Shown here piece after piece: positions 18,057 to 30,376 of a DNA stretch of 64,000 nt. Both the position numbers and the translations under genes were made by a program. The notes under the pieces were generated by a model. The model ran no database searches, was not told the origin of the DNA, and saw only the letters and a program-made list of their open reading frames with translations. Origin of the DNA: Rubrivivax gelatinosus (GTDB taxonomy: Bacteria > Pseudomonadota > Gammaproteobacteria > Burkholderiales > Burkholderiaceae_C); the NCBI RefSeq assembly GCF_004340905.1, contig NZ_SLXD01000011.1, positions 1 to 64,000 on the forward strand, in the 5' to 3' direction. Numbering within the stretch: position 1 is the first letter of the stretch; the number at the start of each line of letters is the position of its first letter.

Positions 18057-18746
18057 ATGGTCGCCCGTCCGCCTGTCCCGCCCCGCGCCGTCGTCTTCGA
18101 CGCCTACGGCACGCTGTTCGACGTCTACAGCGTCGGGCTGCTCGCCGAGCAGCTGTTCCCGGGCCACGGCGAGGCGCTCGCGCGGCTGTGGCGGGACAAG
18201 CAGATCGACTACACACGGCTGGTGTCGATGAGCGGCCGCTACCGCCCGTTCTGGGACCTGACACGCGCCGGCCTGCGCTACGCCGCGCAGCGCCTGGGGC
18301 TGGCGCTGGACGCTGCCGCCGAAGACCGGCTGATGAACCAGTACCGGCACCTGAGCGCCTTCCCCGAGAACCGCGAGGTGCTGGAGGCGCTGAAGGCACG
18401 CGCCATCCCGGCGGCCATCCTCAGCAACGGCGACCCCGAGATGCTCGCCGTCGCGGTGCGCAGCGCGGGCTTTGCGCCGCTGCTGCAGCACGTCATCAGC
18501 GTCGAGCCCGTGCAGCGCTACAAGACCGACCCCGCCGCCTACGCGCTGGCGCCGGCGGCGCTGGGCCTGGCGGCACGCGAGATCCTTTTCGTTTCCAGCA
18601 ACGGCTGGGACGCACTCGGCGCCACCTGGTACGGCTTCACGACGCTGTGGGTCAACCGCGCCGGCCTGCCGCCCGAACCCTTAGCCACGCCTCCCACGCG
18701 CACCGGCACCAGCCTGCGCGACGTCCTGTCCTTCTTCCCTTCCTGA
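18057..18746 (+). CDS. L-2-haloacid dehalogenase (HAD type II)
   Basis: Hydrolytic dehalogenase of the HAD superfamily that turns L-2-haloacids into D-2-hydroxyacids. The 229-aa protein keeps the whole type II active-site set: nucleophile Asp and Thr in DAYGTLFD, Arg in [13 protein letters not shown], Ser in LSNGDPEM, Lys and Tyr in [10 protein letters not shown], and Ser, Asn and Asp in [12 protein letters not shown]. This argues for real dehalogenase chemistry rather than a generic HAD phosphatase. Malate synthase G follows 11 bp downstream. Chloroacetate would give glycolate, which after oxidation to glyoxylate is a malate synthase substrate. That link is inferred. Confidence 0.85.
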   Translation: MVARPPVPPRAVVFDAYGTLFDVYSVGLLAEQLFPGHGEALARLWRDKQIDYTRLVSMSGRYRPFWDLTRAGLRYAAQRLGLALDAAAEDRLMNQYRHLSAFPENREVLEALKARAIPAAILSNGDPEMLAVAVRSAGFAPLLQHVISVEPVQRYKTDPAAYALAPAALGLAAREILFVSSNGWDALGATWYGFTTLWVNRAGLPPEPLATPPTRTGTSLRDVLSFFPS

Positions 18747-18757
18747 AACGCCTCCTC

Positions 18758-20947
18758 ATGCGCACGACCTTCCACCGACTGCACGTCGACACGCTGCTGG
18801 CCCGCTTCATCGAGGACCAGGTGCTGCCCGGCACCGGCATCGAGCCCGCCGCCTTCTGGGCCGGCTTCGACGCCATCGTCGCCGACCTGGCGCCGAAGAA
18901 CGCCGCGCTGCTGGCCGAACGCGAGCGCCTGCAGACCGAGCTCGACGCCTGGCACGCCAAGCATCCGGGCCCGATCAAGAACATGGCCAAGTACCGCGCC
19001 TTCCTCGAGAAGATCGGCTACCTGGTGCCGGTGCCGGCCAAGGTGAAGGCGACGACGAAGAACGTCGACAGCGAGCTCGCGCTGCAGGCCGGCCCGCAGC
19101 TCGTCGTGCCGATCACCAACGCGCGCTACGCGCTCAACGCGGCCAACGCACGCTGGGGCTCGCTGTACGACGCGCTCTACGGCACCGACGCGCTGCCCGA
19201 GACCGACGGCGCCACACGCGAGGGCGCCTACAACCCGGTGCGCGGCGCCAAGGTCGTCGAATACGCGCGCCACGTGCTCGACCGCACCGTGCCGCTGGCC
19301 AAGGGCTCGCACATCGATTCCACCGGCTACCGCGTCGAAGGCGGCCAGCTGGTCGTGGCGCTGAAGGACGGCAGGACGGTGGCGCTGAAGAAGCCGGCGC
19401 AGTTCGTCGGCTTCCAGGGCGAAGCCGCCGCGCCCTCGGCGGTGCTGTTCGTGCACCACGGCCTGCACCTGGACCTGCGCATCGACCGCGGCACGACGAT
19501 CGGCGCGTCCGACCCGGCCGGCGTCTGCGACCTGGTCGTCGAATCGGCGCTGTCGACCATCCTCGACCTGGAAGACTCGGTGGCCGTCGTCGACGGCGCC
19601 GACAAGGTGCTGGCCTACTCCAACTGGCTGGGCATCCTGAAGGGCACGCTGACCGAGCAGGTCACCAAGGCCGGCAAGACCTTCACGCGCGGCCTGAACC
19701 CCGACCGCCGCTACAGCGGCCCGACCGGCGAGGAGGTCGTGCTGCACGGCCGCTCGCTGCTCTTCGTGCGCAACGTCGGCCACCTGATGACGACGCCGGC
19801 GGTGCTGTTCGGCGACGACGAACGCGAGATCCCCGAAGGCATGCTCGACGCCGTCGTCACGACCGCGATCGCGCTGCACGACCTGCAGCGCCATGGCGCG
19901 AACGGCATCGTCAACTCGCGCGCCGGTTCGATCTACATCGTCAAGCCGAAGATGCACGGCCCGGCCGAGGTGGCCTTCGCCAGCGAGCTGTTCGGCCGCG
20001 TCGAGGCGCTGCTGGGCCTGCCCAAGGCCACCGTCAAGCTCGGCATCATGGACGAGGAGCGCCGCACCAGCGTCAACCTCAAGGCCTGCATCGCCGCCGC
20101 CGCCGAGCGCGTGGCCTTCATCAACACCGGCTTCCTCGACCGCACCGGCGACGAGATGCACACCGCGATGCAGGCCGGCGCGATGCTGCGCAAGGGCGAC
20201 ATGAAGGCCACCGCCTGGATCCAGGCCTACGAGCGCCAGAACGTGCTCGTCGGGCTGGAGTGCGGCCTGCGCGGCAAGGCGCAGATCGGCAAGGGCATGT
20301 GGGCCATGCCCGACCTGATGGGCGCGATGCTGCAGCAGAAGATCGCCCACCCGATGGCCGGCGCCAACACCGCCTGGGTGCCCAGCCCGACCGCGGCGAC
20401 GCTGCACGCGATGCACTACCACCAGGTCGACGTCTTCAAGATCCAGAAGACGCTGGAGAAGACCGACGTCGACGCCGAGCGCGAGGCCCTGCTCGAAGGC
20501 CTGCTGACGGTGCCGGTGGTCAAGAAGGCCAAGTGGAGCGAGGCCGAGATCCAGCAGGAGCTCGACAACAACGTGCAGGGCATCCTGGGCTATGTCGTGC
20601 GCTGGGTCGACCAGGGTGTCGGCTGCTCCAAGGTGCCCGACATCCACGACGTCGGCCTGATGGAAGACCGGGCGACGCTGCGCATCTCCAGCCAGCACAT
20701 CGCCAACTGGCTGGAGCACGGCGTCGTCGACAAGGCGCGTGTGCGCGCCACCTTCAAGCGCATGGCCAAGGTCGTCGACGCGCAGAACGCCGGCGACCCG
20801 GCCTACCGTCCGATGTCCGGCCGCGCCAAGGACAGCGCCGCGTTCCAGGCCGCCTGCGATCTGGTCTTCAAGGGCACCAAGCAGCCCTCGGGCTACACCG
20901 AGCCGCTGCTGCACGCCTGGCGGCTGAAGGTGAAGGCCGCGGCCTGA
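18758..20947 (+). CDS. glcB: Malate synthase G
   Basis: Condenses glyoxylate with acetyl-CoA to malate. The 729-aa length is that of the G isoform, not the shorter A isoform. Typical segments include [49 protein letters not shown] and [15 protein letters not shown]. The ATG at 18758 gives the family N-terminus; the frame is open for more than 1 kb upstream but that part overlaps the LysR gene and the dehalogenase. It forms a likely operon with the dehalogenase. No glycolate oxidase genes are in the window. Confidence 0.96.
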   Translation: MRTTFHRLHVDTLLARFIEDQVLPGTGIEPAAFWAGFDAIVADLAPKNAALLAERERLQTELDAWHAKHPGPIKNMAKYRAFLEKIGYLVPVPAKVKATTKNVDSELALQAGPQLVVPITNARYALNAANARWGSLYDALYGTDALPETDGATREGAYNPVRGAKVVEYARHVLDRTVPLAKGSHIDSTGYRVEGGQLVVALKDGRTVALKKPAQFVGFQGEAAAPSAVLFVHHGLHLDLRIDRGTTIGASDPAGVCDLVVESALSTILDLEDSVAVVDGADKVLAYSNWLGILKGTLTEQVTKAGKTFTRGLNPDRRYSGPTGEEVVLHGRSLLFVRNVGHLMTTPAVLFGDDEREIPEGMLDAVVTTAIALHDLQRHGANGIVNSRAGSIYIVKPKMHGPAEVAFASELFGRVEALLGLPKATVKLGIMDEERRTSVNLKACIAAAAERVAFINTGFLDRTGDEMHTAMQAGAMLRKGDMKATAWIQAYERQNVLVGLECGLRGKAQIGKGMWAMPDLMGAMLQQKIAHPMAGANTAWVPSPTAATLHAMHYHQVDVFKIQKTLEKTDVDAEREALLEGLLTVPVVKKAKWSEAEIQQELDNNVQGILGYVVRWVDQGVGCSKVPDIHDVGLMEDRATLRISSQHIANWLEHGVVDKARVRATFKRMAKVVDAQNAGDPAYRPMSGRAKDSAAFQAACDLVFKGTKQPSGYTEPLLHAWRLKVKAAA

Positions 20948-20949
20948 CG

Positions 20950-21207
20950 CTAGCGCGAGGGCTGGCGTTCGCGCCGGCTCTCGCAGGCCACGCAGCGTTG
21001 CGCCCAGGGTTCGGCCTTCAGCCGGCGCAGCGCGGTGCTGACCTCGCCGAGTTCGCGCAGCTCCAGGTCGGACAGCGCCATGTCGACGTCGCGCTCGTCC
21101 TCGCGCTGCCGCAGCTCGTCGTGGTCGTCGCGCATCTCGTGCGCGTGTTCGGCGCGCGACAGGCCCTGGTGGTGCTCTTCGAGCCGGCGGTCGAGCTGGT
21201 CCGTCAA
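20950..21207 (-). CDS. Small TraR/DksA-like protein with a single CxxC
   Basis: An 85-aa Glu/Asp/Arg-rich protein: a helical N-terminus (LTDQLDRRLEEHHQGLS), then DVDMALSDLELRELGEVSTAL, then LKAEPWAQRCVACESRRER. This follows the DksA/TraR C4-zinc-finger layout, but the first CxxC is missing, leaving CVAC only. The reading frame has no ATG or GTG at a sensible place; a TTG at 21207 is chosen, with GGCGGA upstream as a weak ribosome site. It is divergent from the flavoprotein gene (32-bp gap) and convergent with glcB (3 bp apart). Start and function are uncertain. Confidence 0.5.
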   Translation of the reverse strand: MTDQLDRRLEEHHQGLSRAEHAHEMRDDHDELRQREDERDVDMALSDLELRELGEVSTALRRLKAEPWAQRCVACESRRERQPSR

Positions 21208-21238
21208 GCCGCGATCCGCCGCGGTGGCGCTCCCTACA

Positions 21239-22465
21239 ATGGCTCGCGTGTCGCCCTCCGTGCTTCCGGCTGCCTGCGAAGTGCTCGTCGTCGGCGCCGG
21301 CCCGGCCGGCAGCGCCTGCGCACGCACGCTCGCCCGGGCCGGGCGCGACGTGCTGCTCGTCGACCAGCACGAGTTCCCGCGCGACAAGGTCTGCGGCGAC
21401 GGCCTGATCCCCGACGCCCACGCCGCGCTGCGTGTGCTGGGCGTGCACGACGAGGTCATGGACCGCGCCTTGCGCGCCGCGCACGTGCGCTGCGTCGCGC
21501 CGCGCGGCGGCCACGTCGACGTGCCCGGCACGCTGGCCGTGCTGCCGCGGCGCGAGCTCGACGACATCGTCTGCCGCGCCGCGCGCGAGGCCGGCGCACG
21601 TTTCGCCGCGCCCTGGCGTTTCGTCGCGCCGCTGCTCGACGGCGAACGCATCGTCGGTGCCCGCCTGAGGGGCTCCGAAGGTGAACACGAGGTCGCCGCG
21701 CCCTGGGTCGTGCTGGCCACCGGCGCTTCGGTGCCGCCGCTGGTCGCCGCCGGCGTCTGCGAACGCCGTGCGCCCAGCGGCGTCGCGCTGCGCGGCTACG
21801 TTCACCACCCGGACCTGGCGCGCACGCTGCGCGAGCTGCAGATCGTCTGGCACCCGCGGCTGTCGGGCGGCTATGGCTGGATCTTTCCCGGCCCGGGCGG
21901 CGTCTTCAACGTCGGCGCCGGGCTGACCGGCAGCCACGCGACCGAAGCCGGTGGCCGCGCCTCGATGCGCGACGTCAACCTGCGCCAGATGCTCGAAGCC
22001 TTCGCCTCGGTGCACGCGCCGGCCGCCGAGCTGCTGGAACGTGGCGAGCTGCGCGGCGACTGGAAGGGCGCGCCGCTGCGCTGCTCGCTGGGCGGCGCGC
22101 GCTGGTCGCGCCCCGGGCTGCTGGTCACCGGCGAGGCGGCCGGCAGCACCTACGCCTTCTCCGGCGAAGGCATCGGCAAGGCGCTGGAGACCGGCCTGCT
22201 GGCAGCCGCCGCGCTGGTCGAAGGCGGCGACGACGCCGCCGTGCGTGCCCGCCACGAAGCCGCGCTGGCCGGCCTGAAGCCGCGTTTCGCGCTCTACGAG
22301 AAGGCCGGGCAGGTCAACCACCGGCCCTGGCTGGCCGACCTCGTCGTCTGGCGTGCACGCCGCAGCCCGCGCATCCTGCGGCGCATGAGCGCGGTGCTCG
22401 AGGAGCGCCAGAATCCCGGCCGCCTGCTCAGCTGGAGCGGCCTCACCAAACTGATGTTCGAGTAG
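21239..22465 (+). CDS. FAD-dependent oxidoreductase, geranylgeranyl reductase family
   Basis: A 408-aa flavoprotein with the N-terminal dinucleotide-binding motif VLVVGAGPAGSACARTLARAG, the family signature FPRDKVCGDGLIPDA, and the second FAD motif around GLLVTGEAAGSTYAFSGEGIGKALETG. It falls in the group containing geranylgeranyl reductases and FAD monooxygenase-like enzymes. It differs from BchP at the N-terminus (BchP has a CGGAIPP-type segment), so it is probably not the bacteriochlorophyll geranylgeranyl reductase even though a bch gene is in the window. The substrate is unknown. The amidotransferase gene follows after 5 bp. Confidence 0.75.
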   Translation: MARVSPSVLPAACEVLVVGAGPAGSACARTLARAGRDVLLVDQHEFPRDKVCGDGLIPDAHAALRVLGVHDEVMDRALRAAHVRCVAPRGGHVDVPGTLAVLPRRELDDIVCRAAREAGARFAAPWRFVAPLLDGERIVGARLRGSEGEHEVAAPWVVLATGASVPPLVAAGVCERRAPSGVALRGYVHHPDLARTLRELQIVWHPRLSGGYGWIFPGPGGVFNVGAGLTGSHATEAGGRASMRDVNLRQMLEAFASVHAPAAELLERGELRGDWKGAPLRCSLGGARWSRPGLLVTGEAAGSTYAFSGEGIGKALETGLLAAAALVEGGDDAAVRARHEAALAGLKPRFALYEKAGQVNHRPWLADLVVWRARRSPRILRRMSAVLEERQNPGRLLSWSGLTKLMFE

Positions 22466-22470
22466 CCACG

Positions 22471-23238
22471 ATGTGCCAGTTGCTGGGCATGAACGCCAAC
22501 ACGCCGACCGACGTGATGTTCAGCTTCGCCGGTCTCGCCTGCCGCGCCGACGAGCACAAGGACGGCTTCGGCATCGGCTTCTTCGAGGAGCGCGGGCTGC
22601 GCCACTTCATCGACCACCACGGCGCGCGTTCGAGCCCGGTGGCCGAGCTGGTCAAGCGCTACCCGATCAAGAGCCTCAACGTCGTCGCCCACATCCGCAA
22701 GGCGACGCAGGGCCGTGTCGCGCTGGAGAACACCCACCCCTTCGTGCGCGAGCTCTGGGGCCGCTACTGGGTGTGTGCGCACAACGGCGACCTGAAGGAC
22801 TTCGCGCCGCGGCTGCACGGTGCCTTCCGCCCGGTGGGCGACACCGACAGCGAACGCGCCTTCTGCTGGCTGATGCAGGAGCTGGACAAGGCGCATGCCG
22901 ACCTGCCGAGCATCGACGAGCTGAGCTGCACGCTGGCCGAGCTGCTGCCGCAGCCGGCGCGCCACGGCACGTTCAACCTGCTGCTGTCCAACGGCCAGGC
23001 GCTCTGGGCGCACGGCTCGACCAAGCTGCACTCGCTGGAGCGCCGCCACCCCTTCGGCGCCGCCACGCTGGCCGACGAGGACCTGACCGTCGACTTCGCC
23101 GCGCTCACCCAGCCCGGCGACCGTGTCGCCATCGTCGCCACCGAGCCGCTGACCGCCGGCGAGCCCTGGTCGGCGTTCGCGCCCGGCGAACTGCGTGTCT
23201 TCGTCGACGGCGAGTGCCGGCTGCAGCGCCGCAGCTGA
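22471..23238 (+). CDS. Class II glutamine amidotransferase (YafJ type)
   Basis: A 255-aa protein with the Ntn-type glutaminase fold. The nucleophilic Cys2 is exposed after Met removal (MCQLLGMNANTPTDV). Other landmarks are HIRKATQG, NTHPFVRELWGRYWVCAHNGDL and DTDSERAFCWL. The family hydrolyses glutamine or a related amide; no synthase domain is present and the physiological substrate is unknown. It is probably co-transcribed with the flavoprotein upstream. Confidence 0.85.
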   Translation: MCQLLGMNANTPTDVMFSFAGLACRADEHKDGFGIGFFEERGLRHFIDHHGARSSPVAELVKRYPIKSLNVVAHIRKATQGRVALENTHPFVRELWGRYWVCAHNGDLKDFAPRLHGAFRPVGDTDSERAFCWLMQELDKAHADLPSIDELSCTLAELLPQPARHGTFNLLLSNGQALWAHGSTKLHSLERRHPFGAATLADEDLTVDFAALTQPGDRVAIVATEPLTAGEPWSAFAPGELRVFVDGECRLQRRS

Positions 23239-23296
23239 TCCCCGCGCGCGCCCTGTGCGGGCCACAATCGCCGCGGTCTTTCGCCGCGACGACACC

Positions 23297-24994
23297 ATGG
23301 CCGCCATTCCCGTTCCCCGTTTCGACGTCTTCTACCGCCACGCCGAGCTTTCGCGCCTGCTGGCCGACTACGCCGCCGCCTGCCCCGGGCTGCTGCGGCT
23401 GGAGTCCATCGGCAAGAGCCACGAGGGCCGCGACATCTGGCTCGTGGTGCTGACCAACCCCGACACCGGCGCCGACGTCGACAAACCCGCGTTCTGGGTC
23501 GACGGCAACATCCACGCCGCCGAACTCACCGCCAGCACCGCCTGCCTGTACTGGCTGCACCAGCTCGTCACCGGCTATGAGGCCGGCGACGCCAAGGTCC
23601 GCCAGCTGCTGGACACACGCACCGTCTACCTCTGCCCGCGGCTCAACCCCGACGGCGCCGAACTGGCGCTGGCCGACCGGCCGCGCCACATCCGCTCGTC
23701 GACGCGGCCCTACCCGTATGCCGAGGAGCCGGTCGACGGCCTGACCGTGGAAGACGTCGACGGCGACGGCCGCATCCTCTACATGCGTGTGCCCGACCCG
23801 CACGGCCCGTGGAAGAAACACGCCGACGAGCCGCGGCTGATGGTCGCGCGCGAGCCCGGCGAGTTCGGCGGCGAGTACTACCGGCTGATCCCCGAAGGCA
23901 CGCTCAAGCATTTCGACGGCGTGCGCATCAGCGCCAACCGCGACGTCGAGGGCCTGGACCTGAACCGCAACTTCCCCGCCTACTGGCGCCAGGAGTTCGA
24001 GCAGATCGGCGCCGGCCCCTACCCGGCCAGCGAGCCCGAGGTGCGCGCGATGGTCGACTTCCTCGTGCGCCACCCCAACGTCGGCGCCGCGGTCAGCTTC
24101 CACACCCACAGCGGCGTCATCCTGCGGCCGATGGGCACCCAGTCCGACGACGACATGACGCCCGAGGACCTGTGGATCTACAAGCGCCTGTCGGACCTCG
24201 GCGCCAGGCTCACCGGCTACCCGGCGATCAGCACCTTCCACGACTTCAAGTACCACCCCAAGGAAGTCATCACCGGCACCCAGGACTGGGTCTACGAGCA
24301 CCTCGGCGCGCTGTTCTGGACGGTCGAGATCTGGGCCCCGAACAAGGAAGCCGGCATCACCGACTACAAGTGGATCGAGTGGTACCGCGACCACCCGGCC
24401 GAGGACGACCTGAAGCTCCTGAAGTGGAGCGACGAGCAGTGCGGCGGCCAGGCGCACGTCGACTGGTACCCGTTCCGCCACCCGCAGCTGGGCATGGTCG
24501 AGCTCGGCGGCTGGGACCGCATGAACTACTGGCGCAACCCGCCGCCGGCGCTGCGCGAGCGCGAGGCGGCGCGTTTCCCGGCCTGGCTGACGCAGCTGGC
24601 GCTGTCGCTGCCCAAGCTGGAGCTGCTGCGCGCCGAGGTGCGCGCGCTGGGCCCGGACACCTGGCGCGTGCGCCTGGCCGTCGGCAACGCCGGCTACCTG
24701 CCGTCGAACATCAGCAAGCGTGCGATCGAACGCAAGACGGTGCGCGGCACGGTGTTCCAGATCCACCTGCCGCCCGAGTGCACGCTGATCTCGGGCCGCG
24801 AGCGCGTCGAAGGGCCGCACCTGGAAGGCCACGCGCCGCGCCAGTCGCTGCAGGCCTTCCTGCCGCAGCGCGAGATCACCGCCGACCGCGCCGTCGTCGA
24901 GTGGGTCGTCCAGGGGCCGCGCGGCGCGGCGATCGGGCTGGTGGCCTGCGCCGACCGCGCCGGCACGGTGCGCACCGAGGTGACGCTGGACTGA
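23297..24994 (+). CDS. M14 family zinc carboxypeptidase
   Basis: A 565-aa metallopeptidase. Zinc ligands are the HxxE pair in VDGNIHAAELTAS and the later His in VSFHTHSGV. The substrate-carboxylate region is RLNPDGAE, and EGLDLNRNFPAYW carries the conserved Asn-Arg. The catalytic Glu is in LFWTVEIW. No signal peptide is found, so it appears cytoplasmic. The C-terminal ~130 residues (from about LRAEVRALGPDTWRVRL) form a beta-rich accessory domain. It ends at a hairpin repeat shared with another convergent gene pair. Confidence 0.85.
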   Translation: MAAIPVPRFDVFYRHAELSRLLADYAAACPGLLRLESIGKSHEGRDIWLVVLTNPDTGADVDKPAFWVDGNIHAAELTASTACLYWLHQLVTGYEAGDAKVRQLLDTRTVYLCPRLNPDGAELALADRPRHIRSSTRPYPYAEEPVDGLTVEDVDGDGRILYMRVPDPHGPWKKHADEPRLMVAREPGEFGGEYYRLIPEGTLKHFDGVRISANRDVEGLDLNRNFPAYWRQEFEQIGAGPYPASEPEVRAMVDFLVRHPNVGAAVSFHTHSGVILRPMGTQSDDDMTPEDLWIYKRLSDLGARLTGYPAISTFHDFKYHPKEVITGTQDWVYEHLGALFWTVEIWAPNKEAGITDYKWIEWYRDHPAEDDLKLLKWSDEQCGGQAHVDWYPFRHPQLGMVELGGWDRMNYWRNPPPALREREAARFPAWLTQLALSLPKLELLRAEVRALGPDTWRVRLAVGNAGYLPSNISKRAIERKTVRGTVFQIHLPPECTLISGRERVEGPHLEGHAPRQSLQAFLPQREITADRAVVEWVVQGPRGAAIGLVACADRAGTVRTEVTLD

Positions 24995-24998
24995 GTCC

Positions 24999-25073
24999 GG
25001 ACGGGCCAGGCCGGAAGGCCATGCTCGGCCGGACCCAGGCCCGAGCGTGATTCCACGCGCGAGGGCTGACGCC
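24999..25073. repeat. Convergent-end hairpin repeat, copy 1 (probable bidirectional terminator)
   Basis: This fills the space between the stops of the convergent carboxypeptidase and hybrid kinase genes. It matches 46919-46995 almost base for base outside its stems. Two hairpins can form: GGCC-GGAA-GGCC and GCGTG-ATTC-CACGC inside CCCGAG...GAGGGCTGA. Stem bases differ between the two copies while pairing is mostly kept. The placement suggests a two-way terminator. Confidence 0.6.
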
Positions 25074-28031
25074 TCAGGCCGCCGTCCTCAACCACCGCAC
25101 GAGCGTCTCGCGCAGCTTGTCGGCGTCGATCGGCTTGGTCAGGAAGTCGTCCATGCCGGCGGCGATCGCGGCCTCGCGTTCGCTGACCAGCGCCGCGGCG
25201 GTCAGGGCGATGATCGGCAGGCGCCGGCCGGCCTCGCGGTAGCGCAGCGTGCGCGTCGCCTCGTAGCCGCTCATCACCGGCATCTGCACGTCCATCAGCA
25301 CGGCGTCGAAGGGCCGGCCGCTGGCGGCGGCACGCTCCACCGCCTCGACGGCCTGGCGGCCGTCGACCGCCTGCTCGACTTCCAGCCCCCAGCGCTCCAG
25401 CAGCGCGACGGCGATCATCATGTTGACCGGGTTGTCCTCGGCCATCAGCACGCGCGCACCGGCCAGTTCACGCGGCGCCGCGGCAGCCGAGGCCGGGGCC
25501 GCGGCGGCGACGGCCGCCGGTGTCGACGCCGCCGGCGCCAGGCTGCGCGGCAGCGGCAGCACGGCCCAGAAGACGCTGCCGCTGCCCGGATGGCTGTCGA
25601 CGCCGACCTCGCCGCCCATCAGCGTCGCCAGCTCGCGGCAGATCGACAGCCCGAGGCCGGTGCCGCCGAAACGCCGTGTCGTCGACTCGTCGGCCTGGGT
25701 GAAGGGGCGGAACAGCCGCGCCTGCGTCGCCGGGTCGATGCCGGGGCCGCTGTCGTGCACCTCCAGCCGCACGCGGCCGCCGGGCGCACGCCGCGCGACG
25801 ACACGCACGCCGCCGTCGGCGGTGAACTTCAGCGCGTTGCCGAGGAAGTTGGTGACGATCTGGCGCACGCGCAGCGGGTCGCCGACGACGGTGCCGTCCA
25901 GCCCCGGGCCGATGTCGAACTCCAGCGTCAGGCCGCGCGCCGCGGCCATCGTCGCGTAGACACGCTGCGCGCCGCGCAGCAGCTCGACGAGGTCGAAGGG
26001 CTCGCTGGCCAGCTCCATCCTGCCGGCCTCGATCTTGGAGACGTCCAGGATGTCCGAGACGATCGCCGCCAGCGACTGCGCGCTCTCGGCGATGTGGTCC
26101 AGGTACTGGCGGCGCAGGTTCTCGTCGAGCTTCGGGTCGCGCGCCAGCTTGGCGAGGTTGATCATCCCGTTGAGCGGGTTGCGCAGCTCGTGGTTGGTGT
26201 TGGCCAGGAAGGCGCTCTTGGCGCGGTTGGCGGCCTCGGCGGCGTCGCGTGCGGCGGCCAGCCGGCGCTCGAACTCGCGGCGTTCGGTGACGTCCTCGAC
26301 GATCCACACCGCGCCGCCGCGTGCCGGGTCCACCGGGTCCACGGCCTTGACGACGACGCGCGCGAGGAAGCTGCTGCCATCGCGGCGCTGGGCGTGGCTT
26401 TCGAGCTCGAACGGCTCGCCGCGCGCCAGCGCGGGCAGCGTGCCGCGTGCGATCTCGACGATCTCGTCGTTGCCCGGCCAGACCGCCGCCGCGGGCCGTT
26501 CGACCAGGCCGCCCGGCGGCCAGCCGAACATCTGCTCGAAGCGCCGGTTGGCGAGCATGAAGCGGCCGGCGCGCGTGACGGCGATGCCGATCGACGCGTT
26601 CTCCAGGATCGCCTCGCGCTCGCGCCGGCTGCGTTCGGCCTCCGTGACGTCGCGCGCGTTGACGACGAGATAGTCGTGGCCTTCGACGCTGAAACGCGTG
26701 CCCGAGACCAGCACCGACAGCACGCGGCCGTCGCGTGCACGGAACTCGGCCGGCATGTCGGTGGCGGTGCCGGCGCGCTGCATCTGGTCGGCGAACTGGC
26801 GCCGCTGCTCGTCGTGCAGCCACAGCCCGAGTTCGATCGCGGTGCGGCCGGCGACGTCGGCGGCGGCGAAGCCGGTGGCGCGCACGAAGGTGTCGTTGGC
26901 CATCGTGAAACGCCCGGTCGCCAGATCGGTCAGCGTGATCAGCTCGGGGCTGCTGGCGAACAGGTGCCCCAGCACCGCCTCCGAGCGGCGCAGCGTCTGT
27001 TCGGCGGCCAGGCGGTCGGTGTCGTCGGCATAGATCGACAGCGTCGCGGGGCCGCCTTCGGCCTCGATGCGCACCGAGATCGCACGCACCGACAGGCGTT
27101 CGCCGCCGCGCGGCTGCAGCCGGAAGTCGGCGATCGCCAGCGCGTGGCCGACCTCGGCGTCCTCGAGTTCGTCGAAACGCCGGCGTTCGCGTTCGCGCGA
27201 CTCGCCGGCCTCGTAGGCGCCCAGCAGGTCATGGCCGGCCAGCGTCTCCAGCGCGTCGCAGCCCAGCAGCACCAGCGCCGCCGGGTTGGCGTCGAGCACA
27301 CGCCCGCGCCGGTGCAGCACCAGCGGTGTCGGGATGCGGGCGAACAGCTCCTCGTAGCGGGTCTCGGTGGCGGCGAGCGCCCGCCGTGCCGCCATCTCGG
27401 CGCTGACGTCGCGGGCGACACCCCAGAAGCCGACGAAGCTGCCGCGTTCGTCGCGCCGGGGCTCGCCGCTGATCAGCAGCGACCGCGGCCGGCCCTCGCG
27501 GCCCAGCCAGTGCACCAGCCGGTCGCGGAACGGGGAGCGGGCGTCCAGGTCGGCGCGCAGCAGGTCCAGCGTCTCGTCGTCGCAGCCGAAGGGCGGCAGC
27601 TCCCAGGGCGGGCGCCCCAGGCTGTCGGCCGGCGCCGGCTCGTCGCCGTTGTGGCGGCGGATGGCGACGAGGCGGTGTTCGGCGTCGAGTTCCCAGCAGG
27701 CGTCGGCGGCCAGCGCGAGCAGCGTGTGTGCGCGGCGTTCGCGCGCCGCCATCGCCTGGGCCTGGTGCCGGGCCTGGCGCGCCAGCCAGACGCCGGCGGC
27801 CGCCAGCAACGCCGCCAGCGCCAGCGCCGCGGCCAGCGGCAGGCGCAATGCCGGCGCGATCGGCAGGGGTGCCGCCAGCGTGGCGCCCGCGGCCACGGCC
27901 ACCCCGAGCCCCGCGGCCGTCAGCGCGTGCGTGGCGCCCGGGCCGGGCAAGCCCCGCGTCGTGCCCGGGCCACCGGCCGGACCGCGCCGCGGCGTGCGCG
28001 GCGCGTGGTCGTCGGGCGGGCTCGGGACCAA
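25074..28031 (-). CDS. Multi-PAS hybrid sensor histidine kinase with receiver domain
   Basis: A 985-aa membrane-associated signalling protein. Two hydrophobic segments lie at about residues 36-86, followed by about four PAS/PAC units between 100 and 600 (sensor landmarks include FVGFWGVARDVSAEM, YADDTDRLAAEQTL and WIVEDVTERREFERRL). The HisKA domain has phosphoacceptor His614 in NHELRNPLNGM. The HATPase has FLGNALKFTADGG and GTGLGLSICRELA. The C-terminal receiver has Asp914 in VLMDVQMPVMSG. The start is TTG at 28031; an ATG is absent before the PAS region. No partner regulator is adjacent. pyrF lies 15 bp upstream, so it may be read from the purB-pyrF transcript. Confidence 0.85.
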   Translation of the reverse strand: MVPSPPDDHAPRTPRRGPAGGPGTTRGLPGPGATHALTAAGLGVAVAAGATLAAPLPIAPALRLPLAAALALAALLAAAGVWLARQARHQAQAMAARERRAHTLLALAADACWELDAEHRLVAIRRHNGDEPAPADSLGRPPWELPPFGCDDETLDLLRADLDARSPFRDRLVHWLGREGRPRSLLISGEPRRDERGSFVGFWGVARDVSAEMAARRALAATETRYEELFARIPTPLVLHRRGRVLDANPAALVLLGCDALETLAGHDLLGAYEAGESRERERRRFDELEDAEVGHALAIADFRLQPRGGERLSVRAISVRIEAEGGPATLSIYADDTDRLAAEQTLRRSEAVLGHLFASSPELITLTDLATGRFTMANDTFVRATGFAAADVAGRTAIELGLWLHDEQRRQFADQMQRAGTATDMPAEFRARDGRVLSVLVSGTRFSVEGHDYLVVNARDVTEAERSRREREAILENASIGIAVTRAGRFMLANRRFEQMFGWPPGGLVERPAAAVWPGNDEIVEIARGTLPALARGEPFELESHAQRRDGSSFLARVVVKAVDPVDPARGGAVWIVEDVTERREFERRLAAARDAAEAANRAKSAFLANTNHELRNPLNGMINLAKLARDPKLDENLRRQYLDHIAESAQSLAAIVSDILDVSKIEAGRMELASEPFDLVELLRGAQRVYATMAAARGLTLEFDIGPGLDGTVVGDPLRVRQIVTNFLGNALKFTADGGVRVVARRAPGGRVRLEVHDSGPGIDPATQARLFRPFTQADESTTRRFGGTGLGLSICRELATLMGGEVGVDSHPGSGSVFWAVLPLPRSLAPAASTPAAVAAAAPASAAAAPRELAGARVLMAEDNPVNMMIAVALLERWGLEVEQAVDGRQAVEAVERAAASGRPFDAVLMDVQMPVMSGYEATRTLRYREAGRRLPIIALTAAALVSEREAAIAAGMDDFLTKPIDADKLRETLVRWLRTAA

Positions 28032-28046
28032 GGCGGGACCTGGGGG

Positions 28047-30320
<2,274 letters not shown>

Positions 30321-30376
30321 GGCCGTGTCCCGTGACACCTTGGCGCGCTTTTCGCCGCGCGAGGGCCGCGCGCCGT

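Noticed and set aside
18539..22321. 1260-codon open frame on the minus strand opposite malate synthase G and the flavoprotein.
   Set aside because: Composition is that of an antisense shadow, and malate synthase G and the flavoprotein on the other strand are certain.
21239..22465. Assignment as bchP (bacteriochlorophyll geranylgeranyl reductase).
   Set aside because: The N-terminal signature FPRDKVCGDGL is that of the broader family and differs from BchP; there are no bch genes next to it.
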